From Anisodus tanguticus (lineage: Eukaryota > Streptophyta > Magnoliopsida > Solanales > Solanaceae), in assembly GCA_034509755.1 (NCBI GenBank), contig CM067555.1, positions 2,860,142-2,924,141 of the forward strand: a stretch of 64,000 nucleotides of DNA, written 5' to 3'. A program made the position numbers and the translations under genes. The notes under the pieces are model-generated. The model did not search any database and had not been told where the DNA came from. It worked only from the letters and a program-made list of their open reading frames with translations. Of the stretch, positions 58,801 through 64,000 are shown one piece after another; the first letter of the stretch is position 1; the number at the start of each line of letters is the position of its first letter.

Positions 58801-59490
58801 ATCCTTTTATTTTAATTATGCAAATAAATAATTAAAGATAATGAAATTAAGTGTGATAATTAAAATTAAGTAACAATAATAATTTAAAGAAGGAACGAAG
58901 GTACCAAACGCCGACGTAACGTCGATGTGTAATCGAGGTTGAAAATTGAAACTTTGCTCGATTGATGATCCTCAAGCTAATTGTCAATTTCACTCCTAAT
59001 TTTTTAACTTTGATACAATTATACAAATGAGCAAATAAAATATATTTTTTAGTAGGCAATGTAGACTTGTAGAGAGATAGATTGAGAGACTAGAGAGATG
59101 ATAGGAAGATTTGTGAGAAAAAAATAAAGAGGAAAATGAGGTATTTATAGTTAAGAAATAGGGTCAAAGTGTAAATATACTAACTTAGGAGTTAAAAATA
59201 AATATTAAGGGGATAGGGTGGGTTTATGGGGAGGGGGCAAAAATGGCCGTTGTAGCTGTTGCACAACGGTCAAAATTGAAACTTGGTCGTTGTTGCAAGG
59301 TTAGTTTTGCAAAGAGGAGGGGGCGGGAGGGACGAGGTCGGGGTCGGGGCGACTAAATTTGAATTTGCGTCGTATAAGACCTATTCGGGTTAATCACTCC
59401 TTACCAAAAAAAAAAATCATATTCAGGGCTCAAACCCGAAACCTCTAATTAAGAAAGGAGCAACCTCACCCATTGCACCACGGCGGTCAA
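58801..59490. other. Possible 5' end of the hAT relic and GC-rich spacer
   Basis: Repeated AGAGAGA-type words occur near 59070-59100 and a G-rich tract at 59313-59351. No gene recognised. Confidence 0.35.
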
Positions 59491-59786
59491 GCTGAAGGAG
59501 TTGCTTACGTATAGTATTAATGGTGTATACAACGCTTAGTTTATATTTGTCAACCCTAACATGGTCCATGGAAGTTTCATTAAGCACATCAAAGCAAATA
59601 TATATATATACTCACATATATAAAATAATCAACCCTACCACCAACTAGTATATACTCAATCCTCTTCCTAGAAAACCCATAAAGAGACCAAAGAGTATTG
59701 TACACCAAGTTACCAACACTCCTACTCACAAATATATCTCCTATACTTCTTTCTACTAAATTTCATCCCTTTTGTTCCCAAAAACA
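59491..59786 (+). promoter_or_regulatory. LTP3 upstream region with altered TATA box
   Basis: At 59661-59676 the text CCTCTTCCTAGAAAACCC lines up with LTP2 CTCTTCCTATATAAACCC, at the same distance from the ATG (118 against 119 bp). TATATAAA has thus become TAGAAAAC. A weaker CATAAAG lies a few bases downstream. Confidence 0.65.
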
Positions 59787-61647
59787 ATGGAGAAAGTTGC
59801 TTGCATTGTGGTTTTGTGCATGGTGTTGGTAGCCTTACCCCATGCAAATGCTCTAACATGCAACGATGTTAATACATTTATGGCAGCTTGCAAACCTTTC
59901 CTTACAAATAAGGGGCTTTTAGGAAATTGCTGCGACGGCGTCAAGAAATTAGACGCCCTGGCAACCACTACAATCGATCGCCGAACCGCATGCAATTGCC
60001 TGAAAGTTGGTGGTAAGACTATCGGGGGAATTGATTGGGCGAAAGCCGCTCTTCTACCGGTCACCTGTGGAGTTAGTCTTCCATACACTATCAGCCCAAA
60101 CATCGACTGCTCCAAGTTCGTATATAATTCATCTTCTTTAATTAGACGCATTACTTTTGCTAACAAATGCGGAAAAAATTTGATCAATAGTCACTCTTTG
60201 AACAACTAATCAAGCTTTAGCCAACATTTCGGAACTATAAAGTTTAGCCGCTTTTTTTTCTTTTTTAATTTAGAAGTGAAATTTAAAGAAAAATACGCTA
60301 GTTAAAAACACAGTGCTAGAGTCCGAAACTCAATATGCTGGAGTTCCATTAGTCAAATCTTCGAACTCCAATGCAAGACTTTTTTCGTGTTTTAACTAGA
60401 ATTAATGGGACGAACTATGAGATGAATAATTTAACAATAGATTAGCAGCCAATCTGGGCGACTCAATATTATTGGTGGTCTAAAACAAAGCTTAAACGAG
60501 AGACTTAAATTATTTTTTTCAAGAAAAAACTTTCATATGTATTTTTATTTGAAATTTAATTTTCTAGCTTTTTAGATGAAAAATTATGAATAATTATTTT
60601 ATAATTTTTTATTCTGAAATCATTTTCTAGTTTTTAGTACTAGACTCTGTCTAGTATTTATCTCATTTGTAATTTCCTTAGCAAAACCACAACAACTACA
60701 AATCATTCTTCTTTATAATTCTTTTTAAAAAAAACTAAACGACCTAGTTCATCTATGACAACGTCAATATGCATACCTTTTGATAATCAAGGTTTATTAA
60801 CTGAATTATCTACAAACATTATATCATACCAAGAATAGTGATATTATTTGTTAGCATAATTCACTCCATAAATTGTGCACACACGTCAACTGATTTGGGT
60901 CAAACGTTCTTGTAATGTAAAAAATGTACTTTTTTTTAATTTGAAAGTGCTTTATATTCTCTTTAAAAACGTTAAGCAAAATACAACAAATTTTTCATTA
61001 TCACTTCATCTTTACTTGTTATAGTAGGTAAGATATTTTATTTTCAAGATTTCAAAATTTAAGGAGGCTTACCTATTGATATCCTTTGAATAACATGATA
61101 GTATAAAATATCATTTAATTGACACAGTGATAAATAAAACTTAAATTCAAAAAAAAAATATAAGTTTATTGGTGAAAAATGAGGCCCCCAAAATTTAGAG
61201 GCCTTAAAGCTTGTGCTTCATTGGCTTTACCCAAAAGCCGGCACTGGCAGCCAATTTTAAAAAAAAAAAACATGGTAGATACGAGCTATTTTGAGGCATG
61301 AGAGAAAAGCATATTGACTAGTGATTGTGAGGCCCCAATTCTTGACCGGAGGGGACACCAAAGGCCTCTGCCCTTCCATCCCTTGGATAGATAGAGAGGG
61401 AGGGCAGAGCTTTTGGTTTTTTCATGTTGTCAAATAGTTTAACAATGATTTTTTCGTGTTGTCAAAGATTTTAACAATGAAAATAGATGGCGAGTGCCTG
61501 ATCGAATTCATCGGCAAAAATATTTCCCCTACTACTATACAAAAATGATAGTTTGTATATTGATTTGCACTGGTTCAATTTTGTGATGCAGGGCAGTAAG
61601 TATTATGGAATCAAATATGACAACCGCACAATTTGGTAGCATGCATT
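59787..61647 (+). CDS. Non-specific lipid-transfer protein, type I (LTP3), probably decaying
   Basis: Exon 1 (59787-60115) encodes a signal peptide (EKVACIVVLCMVLVALPHANA) and a full eight-cysteine type-I LTP domain up to DCSK. Three things are off compared with LTP2. The TATA box is altered. The donor is GTTCGT instead of GTACGT. The last exon starts GGCAGTAAG, two bases shorter than LTP1 GGTACAGTAAG, so the usual stop is out of frame. If spliced as in its paralogs, the protein gains about 18 residues, ending GSMH at 61647. If unspliced, it reads KFVYNSS onward to 60209. The lipid-binding domain itself is undamaged. The intron is enlarged by a hAT-like element. Confidence 0.75.
60454..61247. 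mobile_element. hAT-like non-autonomous element in LTP3 intron, 8-bp TSD
   Basis: CAGCCAAT flanks it at 60446-60453 and 61248-61255. The left end CTGGGCGACTCAATATTATT and right end ACCCAAAAGCCGGCACTGG are imperfect inverses of a CAGGGCCGGCT-type hAT terminus. About 794 bp with no open frame. Confidence 0.75.
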
Positions 61648-61984
61648 AATTAATGATGAGGAGAAGAATAAGATGGGATTTACTAATGTGGATCCATTTT
61701 GTACTTGTCTCTTTTTTCTCTGTATTGTTTAATAAAAGAGGTGGTGTTATTATTCCATCTTTGATAGTACATCTATCATGTTTAGCTCAATGGGTCCAAT
61801 TTATGTTTCTTTATATTATTTTTGTCACTGTTACAAATTAAAATCTTATATTATTAATGCGTTTAATGACTAGAACTTGTATTAGATTAAAGAGCCCGAT
61901 AGGAAATTAAATAGTTGTGGAAGGAGGGTTTTTCCGTTACTAGTCAAGTAGTAAGTTAGGGTGCTATTCAACGAAGAAATCAAC
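61648..61984. other. 3' flank of LTP3
   Basis: It includes TTTAATAAAAGAGG near 61728, a possible poly(A) signal. Otherwise unassigned. Confidence 0.5.
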
Positions 61985-62225
61985 TTTAAGAAAGTAGTTC
62001 AAATAGCTCAGCTGATTAGAGTGAAGGACTGGAAATGATTGATTAACAAATGATTGAAGGCTTTTCTTGAGCATTGTTTCTATTGGAATACAATATTCTC
62101 CTTTTTTAGGAATAACCTCTTACATTTCTGTAAGGTAAAACTGCGTACAATAGACCCTTGTGATCCGGCCCTTCTCCGAACCCCACGCATAGCGAAAACT
62201 TAGTACAGTGGGCTGCCCATTTTTA
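61985..62225 (+). mobile_element. tRNA-derived SINE
   Basis: The head has TAGCTCAGCTGATTAGAG (62004), a good A-box from a tRNA. The 3' part has AACTGCGTACAATAGACCCT and CACGCATAGCGAAAACTTAG. It matches the family of the minus-strand copy at 11738-11880. Not a working tRNA gene: no cloverleaf follows. Confidence 0.7.
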
Positions 62226-62804
62226 TTTACGAACTCAAAAATCTATTTATCTCAGAGAATAAGATACAATCTCTTTTGTCAGTTAAGGATATAAATTTCA
62301 CAGGAGGGAGGATAATTGGTTTTGTAGCCTTTTGCATTTTAGTTTAGTTGTCTCTATTACAAAAAATCTTTACTTTTACACATCTTAGATCTGGAAAAAA
62401 CATACGAGATTTCTATTGTATTCAAGTTAGGTTAGGTACACCCTCAGTATTTTCACCTATTGGGTTTTAATATATAAAATAGGGGTCAATGTCAAACACC
62501 CCGCCACATAAAAAGCGATGAAAATCGTCGTATGACCGACTAACACTAGGGAGAAACCCATAATAAATAGAATTAATGTTAACATGAAATATGTCGCGGG
62601 AAAATCACTTTACAAGGCTGTACAAACACGGGCACTATGTTATACAGATATAACAAGAAGCTATACTTTCTATACATACAACACTAACATACACAGAGAG
62701 AATGGAACCTTACAGAAAAACACAGTATTATTTGGAACTGTACAATGTGGACCAATATCCAAGCTCTTGAAACTGCAGGACCTAACGTGAGAGTTTCGAG
62801 CTAA
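62226..62804. other. 3' UTR of the minus-strand gene and spacer
   Basis: The part next to 62804 is probably the 3' UTR of the gene whose stop is at 62805. Nothing else recognised. Confidence 0.45.
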
Positions 62805-63627
62805 TCATAATCTCCTAGAAGATTCCGATTCATGGCCCCTATGCGATGAATCAGATCGATCAAGTCGAACGTCTTTCCACGAGCTCGCGTTGGATGATTT
62901 GAGCAACAAGCCTAGAGCTGAAGAACAAGTTGCCCTAACAATTGCATCCGTTGAACGACTCATTTTGCCAACTAGCATGCCGAAAACCTAAAAAGAGAGG
63001 GGATCCAAAAATTATTAAGAACATACAAAGGATCACTGCTAAAAGGAATATTAGCACTTTTAGTCCCTCAAATATCGACATATTTTAATTTTGGTCCTTG
63101 TGATATCTGATTTTAGCACATTTAACCTTCAATTAGTTGACAGGTGCACTTTTGATCCCTCAAACTGTGAATGAACGCCTTGGCTCTAAGCCGTACGAAG
63201 CCTTTTTCAATACCATATTTAGTCACGATCTTCACAAATTTAACGAATTATTACGTGCTAAATCATTCAATTATCGATGTATTATGTTATATTTGTATTG
63301 TTGTTTCATATTTGAGGGTGATATAATTCTAAATATACTTCAAATATCACATATTTCTTTTATAAAAAGATCAGAAAAACACATTTCAGTTAATTGAAGG
63401 CTAAATGTGTCTAGTCCAAATATTACCAGGACCAAAACCAGCATTCATCAATAACTGAGGGGCAAAAAGTATTATCCCTTACTAAAATCAGACAGGCAAA
63501 GGGTGTTCTGGAGTTGGACCTGATTGTAGTAATGGGATGATATGTGCTTATCATTGGAGAGAGCAAGCACGCTGCTGCATAAATAAACCGCATTTGCCTG
63601 AACAACTGGCCAAGGAGCATCAAATGC
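62805..63627 (-). CDS. SHOOT GRAVITROPISM 6-like (HEAT/maestro-repeat protein), last two exons
   Basis: On the minus strand, exon 63627-63520 (36 codons: AFDAPWPVVQANAVYLCSSV ... YYNQ) splices in frame to 62987-62805 (60 codons: VFGMLVGKMSRSTDAIVRAT ... ending SESSRRL, then TGA). Junctions are GT-AG. From memory this matches the C-terminus of the plant SGR6/maestro HEAT-repeat protein, a large alpha-solenoid involved in shoot gravitropism and endomembrane function. The HEAT-like helices (TDAIVRATCSSALGLLL) fit. The identification rests on recall, not a search. The rest of the gene lies beyond the right edge. Confidence 0.65.
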
Positions 63628-64000
63628 CTGTACACCAGAAAGTTTTATCAGGTTATTTTCAGAGGCTATAGAAAGCACATAATCGCACAGATATCATTTA
63701 GAAGAGGCAATAAAATGTGTCTCGTCTCACAGTTTTCAGCTATACCATAAATAGTTAGGTGGGAACTAAAAAGAAAGAACGTTGAACCACCCGCTACGAA
63801 GAAAAACTGGAATTAGCCATAAACTTCATCGCTAGTTTGTTGCTAATCGCTCGTAGCTAACAAAAGTTTTTGATAATCTGTCACCAATAACTAAATAGGA
63901 ATAGCAACGGATTTTGTTGTTTAGCTACAATTCCTGATTTTTTAATAGTGACCATTCCTTTACTTTAAAGGCGTGAATGCATAGATCAAGGAAGAAGGGT
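63628..64000 (-). other. Intron of the SGR6-like gene with palindromic repeat
   Basis: It contains TAGCCATAAACTTCATCGCT, TTGTTGCTAATCGCTCGTAG and TAGCAACGGATTTTGTTGTT words at 63806-63957, the same palindromic repeat type as 13590-13760. No further exon seen. Confidence 0.5.

Noticed and set aside
60116..60209. LTP3 reading straight through the donor as an intronless gene with a longer tail
   Set aside because: The aligned position is the splice junction in both paralogs. Readthrough is kept only as a possibility in the LTP3 entry.
62004..62075. tRNA-like start TAGCTCAGCTGATTAGAG suggesting a tRNA gene
   Set aside because: No acceptor stem, anticodon arm or T-arm in the right places follows. 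The downstream text matches a SINE 3' region.

Overview
This is a piece of plant nuclear DNA, almost certainly from a Solanaceae species; Nicotiana or a close relative is my best guess. The evidence is split genes with GT-AG introns, AT-rich intergenic DNA, and several repeat families I associate with Solanaceae. These are an RTE-type LINE ending in (TTG)n, tRNA-derived SINEs, Stowaway-like and hAT-like MITEs, and Ty1/copia and Ty3/gypsy elements. Nothing looks bacterial, organellar or viral.

Layout. (1) 129-9250 (+): the 3' part of a gene for a nuclear PHD-finger/GNAT acetyltransferase of the IDM1-like class. It has 17 exons in the window and its start lies upstream. Its first four visible exons are all exactly 93 nt and in the same phase. 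A 4.6-kb intron (1622-6188) holds a 5'-truncated RTE LINE with an 11-bp target-site duplication. (2) 9251-13011: intergenic repeats. (3) 13012-13974 (+): the broken 5' end of a pectin methylesterase gene. (4) 14110-23110: a nest of retroelements. A minus-strand gypsy element (1.85-kb LTR plus decayed gag) abuts a minus-strand L1 LINE, which is split by a complete but decayed copia element (17622-22810). (5) 23520-32762: two paralogous four-exon DUF604/GT31-like glycosyltransferase genes, head to head, both with open frames. (6) 33230-39669: layered duplications and insertions upstream of a lipid-transfer-protein gene: an L1 with a 15-bp TSD that contains a solo LTR, a TRIM inside a hAT-like MITE, and duplicated promoter blocks with no gene behind them. 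(7) 39670-61660 (+): three type-I nsLTP genes separated by a second copia element (42414-47250, itself inside a MITE), a copia 3' fragment, more decayed LTP-upstream blocks and a hAT transposase relic. The third LTP gene looks damaged at its TATA box, splice donor and last exon. (8) 62805-63627 (-): the last two exons of a gene I take to be SHOOT GRAVITROPISM 6-like (HEAT/maestro repeats).

The genes do not form one pathway. The window shows host genes (a chromatin reader/acetyltransferase, a Golgi glycosyltransferase pair, a secreted LTP cluster and a large HEAT protein) with repeats filling introns and spacers. I found no convincing new molecular system. The most unusual items are the 93-nt exon array, the LTP promoter blocks without genes, and the several insertions whose empty sites can be inferred from target-site duplications. 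Exon boundaries and similarity statements were worked out by eye.
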